Positions 26,189 to 34,995 are shown, numbered from the stretch's first letter. The stretch: DNA of 43,141 nt from JBPCRW01 sp050996405 (GCA_050996405.1 JBPCRW010000235.1:1-43141), one strand, 5' to 3'. Translations and numbers: made by a program. The notes: a model not told the origin generated them from the sequence alone.

Positions 26189-27613
26189 TCAAACTCTGTC
26201 GGGCGCGCAGCGTTTGAACAGCATTTCCAGCATCTCGATTGATAAATCGATTTCTTCCAAAGTCATCTCAAACGACGGCGCGAGCGTGAAGACGTTTTTA
26301 TAGTATCCGCCAACGTCCAGCACCAAACCCATTTTCGTGCCGCGCGCGTCGAGGTCGCCTTTCATTCCTTCGGCGAAAATTTTGTCGGTTAACTCACGGT
26401 CGGGTTCATAGCCGTCCGCCTGGCAAATCTCGATTCTAAGTGCCATTCCCATGCCGTCCGTATCGCCGATAATTTTCGGATATTTGCGCTGCAATTCCTT
26501 AATTCGTTCGAGAAAATACGCGCCTTTTTCCCGCGTGATTTTTTCGTAATCGATTTCTTCGCACATCCGCACGAGTTCCAATCCGACGGCTGTTCCGAGT
26601 GTGTTCGACGAAAACGTCGAATGCGTCGAGCCGGGCGGAAATTTTTCGGGCGTAATCAATTCTTCACGCGCCCAAATGCCCGACAGCGGATTTAAGCCGT
26701 TGGTCAAAGCCTTGCCGAACACGATGATGTCGGGTGTCACGCCGAAATTTTCCATCGCCCAGAATTTTCCGGCGCGATAAAAACCCATTTGAATTTCGTC
26801 GTCAACCATTAAAATTTTGCGTTCGTCCAACACTTTTTTGAGCGCGGGAAAATACTCCGGCGGCGGAATGATGTAGCCGCCCGTGCCTTGAATCGCTTCG
26901 ACGTAAAACGCCGCAAACTCGGCTTCACCCGTTTTCGCATCCCAGAAAGAATTGTATTCGGTATCGAAATTTTTGGCGAACTGCTCGACGCAATACATTC
27001 CGCAATCTTCGCGTTTTTTGCCGTATGGACAGCGAAAACAATACGGAAACGGAACGAAATGAGCGCGGTCGCTAAAATGCCCGTAGCGGCGGCGATAGCG
27101 ATAACTCGATGTAATCGCCGACGCGCCCAGCGTGCGCCCGTGATAGCCGCCCATAAAAGCGAACATCAAACTTTTCCCCGTTTCATTGCGGACGAGTTTC
27201 AGAGAATCTTCAATTGCCTGCGCGCCGCCGACGTTAAAATGAACTCTGCCGGTTTCACCGAATTTCGATTCATTTAATCTGCCGATTGCCGCCGCCAGTT
27301 CGACTTTTTCCGCGTGCAGATATTGCGAAGCAAGCTGCGGTAAAGTGTCAAGCTGACGTTTCAAAGCGTTGTTCAAACGTTCGTTGCCATAGCCGAAACT
27401 CGCCGCCGAATACCACATCTGCAAATCCAGAAACGGCGTGCCTTCGTGGTCGAAAAGATAATTTCCTTCGGCGCGTTCAAAAAATTTCGGCGGCTCTAAA
27501 TAGTGAACCGTGTCACCGTATGAGCAGTATTTTTTCTCCATTTCGAGCAGTTCCGCTTCGCTGCGGCGCGGCTCAATCTGGTAAAGTTTCGGGGTTGTGT
27601 TGTTAGTAGTCAT
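26189..27613 (-). CDS. Class III PLP-dependent aminotransferase
   Basis: A 474-residue fold-type I aminotransferase of class III (ornithine/GABA/diaminobutyrate-type). The PLP-site blocks are present: FNVGGAQAIEDSLKLVRN, FMGGYHGRT, the DDEIQMGFYRAG motif, and FGKALTNGLNPLSG with the Schiff-base lysine. A four-Cys insertion CFRCPYGKKREDCGMYC (about 185-205) is characteristic of one subgroup and may hold structure or metal. The amino acceptor cannot be deduced. It is encoded between the BON-like gene and the PaaK-like gene on the same strand, so it may supply an amino group to the cluster product. Confidence 0.9.
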   Translation of the reverse strand: MTTNNTTPKLYQIEPRRSEAELLEMEKKYCSYGDTVHYLEPPKFFERAEGNYLFDHEGTPFLDLQMWYSAASFGYGNERLNNALKRQLDTLPQLASQYLHAEKVELAAAIGRLNESKFGETGRVHFNVGGAQAIEDSLKLVRNETGKSLMFAFMGGYHGRTLGASAITSSYRYRRRYGHFSDRAHFVPFPYCFRCPYGKKREDCGMYCVEQFAKNFDTEYNSFWDAKTGEAEFAAFYVEAIQGTGGYIIPPPEYFPALKKVLDERKILMVDDEIQMGFYRAGKFWAMENFGVTPDIIVFGKALTNGLNPLSGIWAREELITPEKFPPGSTHSTFSSNTLGTAVGLELVRMCEEIDYEKITREKGAYFLERIKELQRKYPKIIGDTDGMGMALRIEICQADGYEPDRELTDKIFAEGMKGDLDARGTKMGLVLDVGGYYKNVFTLAPSFEMTLEEIDLSIEMLEMLFKRCAPDRV

Positions 27614-27633
27614 TTCATTTTTTTATCTGCAAT

Positions 27634-27723
27634 GGAACTCTCTCATCTTTGCAGAAGCCCGCGCGAAGTAAGGGCAGATTTTTCACACTCACTTCGCGCG
27701 TGTTTCCGCATTTTTGAGAAAAT
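27634..27723. mobile_element. MITE-like palindrome copy A
   Basis: A 90-nt palindrome in the gap between the aminotransferase and BON-like genes. CGCGCGAAGT at 27660-27669 pairs exactly with ACTTCGCGCG at 27691-27700, and the outer parts (GCAGAAGCCCGC; TGTTTCCGCATTTTTGAGAA) match copy B. The ends are more decayed than in B. No coding capacity. Confidence 0.65.
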
Positions 27724-27744
27724 CGCCGCTCGATTATTTCCGCT

Positions 27745-28176
27745 TTAATTTGTTTGCGGCGGAGTTGTCGCGCCGGTTTTCAGCGTTTTCGATGTTTTTG
27801 GTGTTTTCGGCGTTTTCGGCACGCTCGGCTTGCCTTCAATCGTGATGTTGTTGACGACCGATTTCGCGCCGCAGCTTTTTGCCATACTCGAAACGCCGCC
27901 TTTGTGTCCGGCAACTTTCGTCGAGCCGGTAAAAGTCGCCGCGCCGTCGCTGACCGCAACCTGAAAGCCTTCATTCGCCATTTTCGATTTGCCGAGTTTT
28001 TCGTTGATGCAGGCAGTTATTCCCGCGTCGTCTTTCGGCATCATTTTTGACGCTTTCGGCGATTTAGTGGTTTTCGTTTGTGTCGTTTTCATTGACGAAT
28101 TTGACATATTGCCTTGCGCGAAAACGCACATCGCCGTCATCAAAACCATCGCTGTTAAAACAATTATTTTTTTCAT
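27745..28176 (-). CDS. Secreted BON-like domain protein
   Basis: A 143-residue exported protein. Residues 1-20 are a signal peptide ending VFAQ. A Thr/Lys-rich spacer follows. Residues about 50-115 resemble a BON domain (ITACINEKLGKSKMANEGFQ, then VSDGAATFTGSTKVAGHKGG, ending VVNNITIEG), a small fold thought to bind membranes or ligands. The tail is a Lys-Thr-Pro repeat (PKTPKTPKTSKTLKTG). A strong AAAAAAGGAGATAAAA precedes the ATG. It is 59 nt downstream of the HAD gene, so it may be either in the cluster operon or separately expressed. The BON call is moderate. Confidence 0.72.
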   Translation of the reverse strand: MKKIIVLTAMVLMTAMCVFAQGNMSNSSMKTTQTKTTKSPKASKMMPKDDAGITACINEKLGKSKMANEGFQVAVSDGAATFTGSTKVAGHKGGVSSMAKSCGAKSVVNNITIEGKPSVPKTPKTPKTSKTLKTGATTPPQTN

Positions 28177-28235
28177 TTTTATCTCCTTTTTTGTTTTGTT
28201 TTTCCGCCGCAGATTTCAAGCTCGCGGCAAAATTA

Positions 28236-29009
28236 TCAGGCTTCGGCGGGAAGCGGGAAAATATCGAAAATGCCTTCCGCCGGAAGCGTCGATAGTTCGC
28301 GCGCCGCATCGAACGCCCGTTCGAGACGCGCCGCCACTTCGCCGAGATTTTCATATCGAACGAAGGTGATATTTTCCCTCGCGCAAAAATTTGCCAGTTT
28401 CTTTTTAGCAAAAACAACGTCCGCCGTCCGCGCCGCAAAGCGGTCTGAAAGTCCATCGCCGACGAAAATGCTTGCCGCGCCGCGCGGATTATTTAATTTC
28501 ATCACCTTTGGCTTGCACGTCGCGCAACCATCGCGGCAGATTTTTTCAAAATACGGAAACTCCGCGCGCCAGAGATTTTGTCCGGCGGGCAGCAGGCGGT
28601 TTGCCCAAATGCCGATACCGTTGAGCATTTGACGATTTGAAACCACCTTTTCGAGCATCCGGCGAATGTAATAATCAAACCCGTCGCTAATAATATGAAC
28701 GTCGATTTTCGCCTGACTGCAAAAACGAAGAAGCGGCAAAAAACCCGCATCGAGTTTGAGCGTGGCGAGAAATTCGTCGAGTTCGGCGGGAGTGGTTTTA
28801 ACCAGCGCGAATTGTTTCTGCAAACATTCGCGCGAACCGATTTTCCCCGAAATCCACTGTTCTTCAATCTCCAGCCAGCGTTCGTCGGCAAATTCTTCCA
28901 AAATCCGGTCAATCACGTCCTTTTGCGAAACCGTGCCGTCAAAATCTATGAACAAAACAGGCGATTCCGGTTCGGCAAAAATTTCGGTTAAATGAGAATT
29001 AACATTCAT
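28236..29009 (-). CDS. HAD-IB phosphatase (MtnX-like)
   Basis: A 257-residue haloacid-dehalogenase phosphatase of the IB subclass that includes MtnX and phosphoserine phosphatase relatives. Motif I is FIDFDGTVSQKDVIDR, motif II IISDG, the lysine lies in CKPKVMKL, and motif III is FVGDGLSDR. All catalytic residues are present. The substrate is unknown; no methionine-salvage genes are nearby, so the MtnX reaction is unlikely. The start at 29009 makes an ATGA overlap with the deacetylase stop (29006), and GGAG lies upstream. Its place in the tight operon points to a sugar-phosphate or lipid-phosphate intermediate of that pathway. Confidence 0.88.
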   Translation of the reverse strand: MNVNSHLTEIFAEPESPVLFIDFDGTVSQKDVIDRILEEFADERWLEIEEQWISGKIGSRECLQKQFALVKTTPAELDEFLATLKLDAGFLPLLRFCSQAKIDVHIISDGFDYYIRRMLEKVVSNRQMLNGIGIWANRLLPAGQNLWRAEFPYFEKICRDGCATCKPKVMKLNNPRGAASIFVGDGLSDRFAARTADVVFAKKKLANFCARENITFVRYENLGEVAARLERAFDAARELSTLPAEGIFDIFPLPAEA

Positions 29010-29791
29010 ATACATTTTTCTCCGTTCACAGTTTGATTTATCAATTTGGTTGGAACGTTTTCTGCTTCGGCTTTCGAGCAAAGCGTTTCCAGCGAGACAA
29101 CGCGCAAATTCTTTTCCCGCAATCCGTTAAGAATCAGCGGAATGGCTTCGACGGTTGCGCGGCGGTTATTTTTCTGTTCGCCGTCGCCGTCGTGCAAAAG
29201 AATAATCGAACCGGCTTTGACGGTTTTCAAAACCGCGTCGGCGATTTTTTCCGGCGTTTGATATTTCCAGTCGTAGCCCGTATCCGACCACTGAACGGTT
29301 TCGAGCATAAATTTCCTCGCTTTTTTAAAATACGAACGCGACCGCGCGCCGCACGGCGGACGAATTAACCGCGGCGCGACTCCGGTCAGGTTGGAAATTA
29401 TTTCCTGCGTTTTGTAAATCTCAAAATCCGTTCGGCGGCGCGAGCAGAACAGGAAAATTTTATGCGAGTAAGAATGATTGCCGATTTCGTGACCTTCGCG
29501 GGCGACGCGGCGCGCGATGCGCGGATATTTTTTGACTTCTTTTCCAATCATAAAAAACGTCGCTTTGACATTTTTTTCGCGCAAAACATCGAGCAGTTTT
29601 TCCGTGTCCGGCGAAGGTCCGTCGTCAAAAGTTACAGCGACGGCGTTAGTGTCTTCGCGCCCGCGCCAGATTGTCTCGCCCAAAATTTGTGACCGCACGG
29701 CATAAAAGATGTAATAAATAATCCCCCACGCCGCCAGAGCGACTATTGTCAACAGCAATCCCGCGCCGATAATCAGAAATTCATCATTCAT
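29006..29791 (-). CDS. Membrane-anchored polysaccharide deacetylase (NodB domain)
   Basis: A 261-residue protein. One membrane helix (about residues 5-29) is followed by a NodB-homology carbohydrate esterase 4 domain that removes N- or O-acetyl groups from sugars. All five motifs are visible: TFDDGPS, HEIGNHSYSH, RPPCGARS, DTGYDW and ILLHDG. The domain would face the outside or periplasm if the helix is N-in. The start at 29791, 5 nt after the preceding stop, is chosen over an ATG at 29821 because it opens the membrane helix directly. Its position after two glycosyltransferases suggests it de-acetylates the sugar they add, but this is inference. Confidence 0.9.
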   Translation of the reverse strand: MNDEFLIIGAGLLLTIVALAAWGIIYYIFYAVRSQILGETIWRGREDTNAVAVTFDDGPSPDTEKLLDVLREKNVKATFFMIGKEVKKYPRIARRVAREGHEIGNHSYSHKIFLFCSRRRTDFEIYKTQEIISNLTGVAPRLIRPPCGARSRSYFKKARKFMLETVQWSDTGYDWKYQTPEKIADAVLKTVKAGSIILLHDGDGEQKNNRRATVEAIPLILNGLREKNLRVVSLETLCSKAEAENVPTKLINQTVNGEKCI

Positions 29792-29796
29792 AAAAC

Positions 29797-30984
29797 TTAA
29801 ACAATTTCCGCCGCTAACCATCCGGCAATTTTTGACGCGGCATCCGCGCGGCTGAAGGCTTTTGCCCTTAAACTCATTTGCGCCAATGCCTGTTTGTCGG
29901 CGAGCAATTGTTCGACGGCTCGACCGGCTTCTTCGACTGTTTTAACGGCGCGTCCGATTCCGTTTTTTTCAAGTAAATCGTATTGAGCGCGTTCCGCGCC
30001 GGGCGGCGGCGGCAAAGCGACTACCGGCAGTCCGCAGGCGCAGGCTTCCTCAAAAGTGATGCCGAGTTTGGAAACTAAAATGTCGGCGGCGCGAAATAAT
30101 TCCGAGACGCGCTCCGTCCAGTCGAGAATTTTTAAATCGTTTGAGTATTCTGCCAAACGCTCGCATTCGCGTTTCAATTTTTGATTGCGTCCGGTCAGGA
30201 CAACGATTGATTTATTAAATTTAATTTCCAGCAGCCGCGCGGCGATTTCTTTTATTTTTCCCAAACCTTCGCCGCCGCCCGCGACTAAAATCAGCGGCGC
30301 GTTTTCGGGCAAATTCAGCCATTCGCAAACTTTATGTCGCGCCGTTTCTTTGCTAAAGGATTCTGCAAAAACCTCTTCTAAAGGCACGCCCCAAGTTCCA
30401 ATTTTTTCGGCATCCATTCCTGATTTGATAAAACTTTCGCGCACCCGTTCGGAAGCTGTGCAGTAAAAATCGACTTCCGGCTGAATCCAGGCGCGGTCGG
30501 CATCGTAATCGAGACTGACGGCGACGAGCGGCGCGTTTAATTGCAAATCGCGTTTGATAAGCGCGGCGATTTCCCCGCATCCGACTTCCGTGGTGACGAT
30601 TGCGGCGGGCTGAATCTGCTCGACCAGCTCGAAAAGTTTTCGACACTCGCGGCGGTAAAACCATTCGGGACTCGTCCGCGTTTGGCGTTTTTGGTAAGCG
30701 TCAATTTTTTCCCAAACTCGCGGCGCGTTTTTCACCAGCCATAAATAAGCCGTGATGTGCGTAAAACGGGCGAGCGGCGACATAAACGCGGAAACTTCGA
30801 TGACGCGCGTCGGAATGTCTCGATTGATTTTTTGCCACGCCCGCGCAATCGCTTCGGCGGCTCTGGTGTGCGCCGCGCCGTTGTTGATAGTCAGAAACAA
30901 AATCGGACGCGCGGCTTTACCGAACGACCAATCGGCGTTTAAAAACTTCGGAATTTCGGCGGTTGCAAGTCCGGCGGCGTTCAT
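29797..30984 (-). CDS. Glycosyltransferase, MGDG-synthase-like (GT28 type), second copy
   Basis: A 395-residue GT-B glycosyltransferase of the MGDG synthase/MurG group. The N-terminal half has the lipid-acceptor pattern FLTINNGAAHTRAAEAIARA; the C-terminal half has the nucleotide-sugar site region VAGGGEGLGKIKEIAARLL and SKLGITFEEACACGLPVVAL. Relatives transfer galactose or glucose to diacylglycerol, or GlcNAc to lipid II. It overlaps the preceding glycosyltransferase by one base (TGATG), and GGAGGTG lies just upstream. It is a diverged homologue of that neighbour, so the two probably add successive sugars. Donor and acceptor are unknown. Confidence 0.87.
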   Translation of the reverse strand: MNAAGLATAEIPKFLNADWSFGKAARPILFLTINNGAAHTRAAEAIARAWQKINRDIPTRVIEVSAFMSPLARFTHITAYLWLVKNAPRVWEKIDAYQKRQTRTSPEWFYRRECRKLFELVEQIQPAAIVTTEVGCGEIAALIKRDLQLNAPLVAVSLDYDADRAWIQPEVDFYCTASERVRESFIKSGMDAEKIGTWGVPLEEVFAESFSKETARHKVCEWLNLPENAPLILVAGGGEGLGKIKEIAARLLEIKFNKSIVVLTGRNQKLKRECERLAEYSNDLKILDWTERVSELFRAADILVSKLGITFEEACACGLPVVALPPPPGAERAQYDLLEKNGIGRAVKTVEEAGRAVEQLLADKQALAQMSLRAKAFSRADAASKIAGWLAAEIV

Positions 30985-32285
30985 CAGATTTTCACCTCCA
31001 GCGACGATTGTTTGAAATTTTCAACCGACTTTTTTCGTCTTAAATCAGTCGAGAAAACAGCGCGAAAATTCTCGCGTCTTTTGAGTTTTCGCCAGACGGC
31101 AAATGCGCGGCGCGAAGCCGATAATTTTTTCGGCGGAAATCGAATTTTGTTTCTTTCGTTTGATAAATTTATTTTCCGCAAAGCCAATTCGACAATTTCG
31201 CGGGCGGCGTTTGGTCTGGCGAGCGCGAGGCAGCTAGCGGACATTGCTTCGAGTTTTTCGCCGTCGCGCAAAAGCCGCAAAATCTCAAAGGCGGTCTCCC
31301 GCGAATTTTTAGTTGAAACAGCCGCGCCCGCCTGCGCGAATCGCGCCGCATTCGCTTCTTCTGGTCCCGGAATCGGGTCGAATAAAACAAGCGGCAAACC
31401 GCAGGCGGCGGCTTCGGATAAAGTCAAACCGCCGGGTTTGGTCGCTAAAATTTTCGCCGTCCGCATTAGTTCGGCTATCGAATTTGTCCAGCCGACGACG
31501 CGCAAACTAACCGTTTCAGCATCGCGCAATTTTTCCAGCGCGACTTTTGTCTTTTCGTCTTTGGCGGGCAGCGCGACGATTTGCAGATTTTTTCCGTTTT
31601 CCAAAAGACGCGCGGCGACTTCATTCATTCTGGTCGGACCCATTCCGCCGCCCATCAGCAAAATTATCGGTCGCGCGTCCAAACCAAATTGCGTTTTTAT
31701 TTTTTCCGCGTCGTGTTTTTCAGCGAAGTTCCGGCTTAAAGGAATACCGCAAACTTTAATTTTTTCCGCGCTCGCGCCCCAATTTTCCAACTGTTTTTTG
31801 ACTTCTTCGGCAGCGACGGCGAAAGCGGAAATTTCAGGTTTCACCCAAATCGGCTCGGCTTCAAAATCGGTTATAACATTGACGATTTCGGCATTTGTTA
31901 AATTTTCTCGCCTTGCGATGACGGCGATTTCGCACGCGCCGACTTCCGCTGCGATGATTAAATCCGGTTGAAAATTTTGGATTTCGTCGAAAACTTTCCG
32001 GCAGCCCGCGCGCCAAATCCAGACGGGCGCGGTTTGCTCGTCTCGTCTTTCTAAGCGCAAATTAAAAAACTTTTCCCAGACGCGCGGCGCGTAGCGAATC
32101 ACCGCCCAATAAGTCCAAACGTAAAAAACGCGAAACGATAGAGAACAGTTTTTGAGCGCGTCCAAAAGACGTAAATCGGCTTCGGGAATCTGTTTTTGAA
32201 ATTCCGCGACGACATTCTGCGCGGCGGAAACATGACCCGCGCCGAACGATAAAGTTAGAACCAAAATACGCGGTTTTCGGCTCAT
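30984..32285 (-). CDS. Glycosyltransferase, MGDG-synthase-like (GT28 type), first copy
   Basis: A 433-residue GT-B enzyme. Residues 5-20 (ILVLTLSFGAGHVSAA) carry the MGDG-synthase signature, followed by the acceptor half (DLIIAAEVGACEIAVIARRE). The donor half has LLMGGGMGPTRMNEVAARLL and TKPGGLTLSEAAACGLPLVL. The last 60 or so residues form an unusual, strongly basic tail (many Arg/Lys), which could bind acidic membrane lipids. The start at 32285 makes an ATGA overlap with the permease stop and follows GGAGGGAA; a start 12 nt earlier is possible. As a predicted inner-leaflet lipid glycosyltransferase it fits the adjacent exporter. Confidence 0.88.
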   Translation of the reverse strand: MSRKPRILVLTLSFGAGHVSAAQNVVAEFQKQIPEADLRLLDALKNCSLSFRVFYVWTYWAVIRYAPRVWEKFFNLRLERRDEQTAPVWIWRAGCRKVFDEIQNFQPDLIIAAEVGACEIAVIARRENLTNAEIVNVITDFEAEPIWVKPEISAFAVAAEEVKKQLENWGASAEKIKVCGIPLSRNFAEKHDAEKIKTQFGLDARPIILLMGGGMGPTRMNEVAARLLENGKNLQIVALPAKDEKTKVALEKLRDAETVSLRVVGWTNSIAELMRTAKILATKPGGLTLSEAAACGLPLVLFDPIPGPEEANAARFAQAGAAVSTKNSRETAFEILRLLRDGEKLEAMSASCLALARPNAAREIVELALRKINLSNERNKIRFPPKKLSASRRAFAVWRKLKRRENFRAVFSTDLRRKKSVENFKQSSLEVKI

Positions 32286-33043
32286 TCTTCCCTCCAATTC
32301 ATCGTCCAGAAACCGCCCGCCAGCGTCGCCGCCGCCATTAAAACCAAAACTGAAATTTCCGCGCCGATAAATAAATTCCCCGCGAGAATTTTATTGACGG
32401 CGGCGGCAATATAAGTCGTCGGCAGAATGTAACCAATCCACCGCAAAAAGGACGGCAGAGTTTCCGCACGGTAATAAACCGGCGCGAGCAGCACCAGCCC
32501 CGCGCCGAGCGCGTCAGTGTAAAGTGAGCCTTCCGAAAACGAGCGAACGCGCGCCGCGACAATGACGCTGATGCCGCACAACGAAAGAAGCGCGACGAAA
32601 ATCACCAGCGCAAGTAATAAAACTCCCTCCGCGCCGCCGATATTGGTTTCCACGCCCAAAATTTTTGCCGCGACGAGCATCGAAATCGTTCCCAGAGTTC
32701 CTTGCGCGAGCGCGAAAATCAGCACGCCGAAAACGTATGAAGAAGCCGCGAGCGGCAAGGTCGCAAACAGTTTTAAGCGTCCGGTAAAACGATTTTCGAG
32801 CAGTAAATATCCGAGCCAGCTAATCGCCGTCAGCGAGAGCGAAAAACAAATCGAAGCAGCGAGAAAATGCAGCCGCGCGTCGTTTGAAATTGTTTCCGAC
32901 GATTGCCGCGCGATACCGCTCGCAAAAAGATACATTCCAATCGGAAAGACGATTGCCGCCAGCAGAAACGGTCCCGCTTCGCGCCGCAGACGCGCTAGAT
33001 GAATTTGAAAAACGCAGAAAATATCGGAAATCCGTTTTTTCAT
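32282..33043 (-). CDS. ABC-2 type transporter permease
   Basis: A 253-residue integral membrane protein with about six hydrophobic helices (around 27-42, 63-85, 96-126, 138-165, 177-192 and 225-245) and no soluble domain, the size and shape of an ABC-2 permease. Such permeases export polysaccharides, lipids, drugs or peptides. It overlaps its ATPase partner by 4 nt (ATGA) and the next glycosyltransferase likewise, so translation of the three is tightly linked. With one permease and one ATPase gene, a homodimeric 2+2 exporter is expected. The cargo is most simply the product of the surrounding enzymes. Confidence 0.87.
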   Translation of the reverse strand: MKKRISDIFCVFQIHLARLRREAGPFLLAAIVFPIGMYLFASGIARQSSETISNDARLHFLAASICFSLSLTAISWLGYLLLENRFTGRLKLFATLPLAASSYVFGVLIFALAQGTLGTISMLVAAKILGVETNIGGAEGVLLLALVIFVALLSLCGISVIVAARVRSFSEGSLYTDALGAGLVLLAPVYYRAETLPSFLRWIGYILPTTYIAAAVNKILAGNLFIGAEISVLVLMAAATLAGGFWTMNWREE

Positions 33044-33966
33044 CTTTTTATCTTTTCAGCCGTTTCGGAAGCATTCGCGTTCGTCTCCGAATGTTCGCCG
33101 ACGAGCGAAAAATAAACGTCTTCGAGCGAAGACGTTGCCAGTTGATATTCGTTAATCTTTTTCAACTCGATAAAATCCCGCGCCGCCGCGAAATCCGCAA
33201 AAAATTCGACGTGCGGCACGCCGATTTCTCCTCCGCCGTTTAAATAATTGACGCGGTATTTGTTCGGAAATTTCGAGCGTAATTCCTGCAAAGTGCCGTC
33301 GGCGACAATTTTTCCGGCGTTGATAAACGCGATTCGATGGCTTAATTGTTCGGCTTCTTCTAAATAATGCGTCGAGAAAATCACGGTCGTTCCGTCGTTA
33401 ATCGCTTTTTTGAGCAATTGCCAGACCGCGCGGCGCGATTGCGGGTCGAGTCCGGTCGTCGGCTCGTCCAAAATTAAAAGCGGCGGGTTTCCCAAAAGCG
33501 CGAGACCGATTAAAATTCTTCGCCGCTGTCCGCCGGAAAGCTCGCTGACACGCTTTTTTATTTCGTTTTCGAGTTCCAGATTCTCAATGATTTCATTTGT
33601 CTGAATGCGCGCCGCGCTTTTATTCAAACCTTTGATTTTCCCAAAAAGTTCGAGATGCTCGCGCACGGTCAGAGTCTCGAAAACTCCGGCTTCCTGCGGC
33701 GTGATGCCCATCAAAATTTTTGCTTTATTTGCTTCCCGAATCGCGTCAATGCCGAAAACTTCAATCGCGCCCGAAGTCGGTTTCAGTTCCGTCGTCAATT
33801 GCCGCAGAAAAGTTGTTTTGCCCGCGCCGTTCGGTCCGAGAATCGCCGCGCACTCGCCGCTTTTGACGGTAAAATTAATGCCGCGCGTCGCCTGCGCGCC
33901 GTTTTTGTAACTTTTGAAAAGTTCTCGGACGCGCACGGCTTGAATTTTTTCGGGCGAAACATTCAT
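33040..33966 (-). CDS. ABC transporter ATP-binding protein
   Basis: A 308-residue ATPase. Walker A GPNGAGKT is at 44-51, the Q-loop region ITPQEAGVF follows, then signature LSGGQRRR, Walker B LLILDEPTTGLDP and the switch His in IFSTHYLEEAE. The C-terminal 80 residues form the accessory domain common in ABC-2 drug and lipid exporters. All catalytic residues are intact. It lies 6 nt after the radical SAM gene and overlaps the permease gene, its obvious partner. Confidence 0.95.
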   Translation of the reverse strand: MNVSPEKIQAVRVRELFKSYKNGAQATRGINFTVKSGECAAILGPNGAGKTTFLRQLTTELKPTSGAIEVFGIDAIREANKAKILMGITPQEAGVFETLTVREHLELFGKIKGLNKSAARIQTNEIIENLELENEIKKRVSELSGGQRRRILIGLALLGNPPLLILDEPTTGLDPQSRRAVWQLLKKAINDGTTVIFSTHYLEEAEQLSHRIAFINAGKIVADGTLQELRSKFPNKYRVNYLNGGGEIGVPHVEFFADFAAARDFIELKKINEYQLATSSLEDVYFSLVGEHSETNANASETAEKIKR

Positions 33967-33972
33967 AAAATC

Positions 33973-34995
33973 TCAAACAAGCTGTAAAAACTCCATCGCG
34001 CTCCAGACGGCAGTCCAGGGATTGTTGCGATAGGCGGAAACTTCATACGGGCAGCCGATTTTGCAGCCCTTGCAGAAATCCCACATATCGGGCGATTCTT
34101 TAATGATTTGGCGCACTTCGGGCGAATCATAAATTTCCTTTAAACTCATTTCCGGCAATCCGCGATGTTTGGAAACAAACGCGCACGGAAACTGAATCGA
34201 ACCGTCGGGGCGCATATTTATCAGATGCGAAGCCGAGCGACACGGAAATTTTTTCGTGAAGCCGTCGTTGCGGTAAAACTTGTAATAATCGGTGTAAAAG
34301 CGCACGCATTTGAATTGTTTTTTCAAATCCAAAACATATGCCGCGACCTTATCGAGTACGGCTTGTTCCATTTCGACGTTCTCGGTTTGAAAAGTCGTCC
34401 GCACGACGTTGTGAACCGCTTCGGTATGGAGCAGAAATCCGCGTTCCGCGCAAAATCTTGCGAGCGCGGGCAAATCTTCCAAATTTTCTTCATTGACGGC
34501 GGCGTTGATTTGAACCAGATTGTGTTCGAGTTTATTTTCGGCGATGTAATCGAGCGCGGCTAAAATAGTCGGAAGCCCGTCGATGCCGCGCCGTTCTTTA
34601 AATTTTTCGCGGTCGAGCGTGTCAATCGAAACTTCCAACTGGTCGAGTTTGACGCAGGATTCGGCGTATTTTTTCAAAGCCAAACCGTTAGTCGGCATCG
34701 AAGTAAAAAATCCTTTTCTTGAAGCGTGTTCGATATAATCAGGCACGTTTGGGTTCATCAAAGGTTCGCCGCCCGACATACTCCACGCGAACACGCCCAT
34801 TTCGGCGGCTTCGTCCATTCTTTTAAAAATCCTTTCGCGTGTGGCTTTTTCTTCCGGCTGCTGGTTTTGCCAAATCGCGCAGTAGCCGCATTTCATATTG
34901 CAGTGCAGGGTGGTTTCAAACATCACCATAAACGGGCGATTGAAACCGTGTCGCAATTGACGAAGCGCGTTTTTAAACATCAGGCGTTTTTGCAT
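33973..34995 (-). CDS. Radical SAM enzyme with C-terminal Cys-rich (SPASM/Twitch-like) region
   Basis: A 340-residue radical SAM protein. The CX3CX2C cluster motif (CNMKCGYC, Cys32, Cys36, Cys39) is followed by MSGGEPLMNP, the SAM-contacting GGE motif. The C-terminal part holds more cysteines (FPCRSASH, FPCAFVS, FCKGCKIGC), as in SPASM or Twitch domains that bind a second cluster. Such enzymes modify peptides, sugars or lipids by radical chemistry. No precursor peptide gene is evident beside it, and the neighbours are glycosyltransferases, so a sugar or lipid substrate is more likely than a RiPP. It is first in the operon. A start at 34980 is also possible. Confidence 0.88.
   Translation of the reverse strand: MQKRLMFKNALRQLRHGFNRPFMVMFETTLHCNMKCGYCAIWQNQQPEEKATRERIFKRMDEAAEMGVFAWSMSGGEPLMNPNVPDYIEHASRKGFFTSMPTNGLALKKYAESCVKLDQLEVSIDTLDREKFKERRGIDGLPTILAALDYIAENKLEHNLVQINAAVNEENLEDLPALARFCAERGFLLHTEAVHNVVRTTFQTENVEMEQAVLDKVAAYVLDLKKQFKCVRFYTDYYKFYRNDGFTKKFPCRSASHLINMRPDGSIQFPCAFVSKHRGLPEMSLKEIYDSPEVRQIIKESPDMWDFCKGCKIGCPYEVSAYRNNPWTAVWSAMEFLQLV

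Noticed and set aside
28236..29009. Methionine-salvage MtnX
   Set aside because: HAD motifs fit the family, but no other salvage genes are near and the operon context is glycosylation and export.
33973..34995. RiPP maturase with a nearby precursor peptide
   Set aside because: No short Cys- or Gly-rich precursor frame with a ribosome site was found beside the radical SAM gene, and the neighbours are glycolipid-type enzymes.
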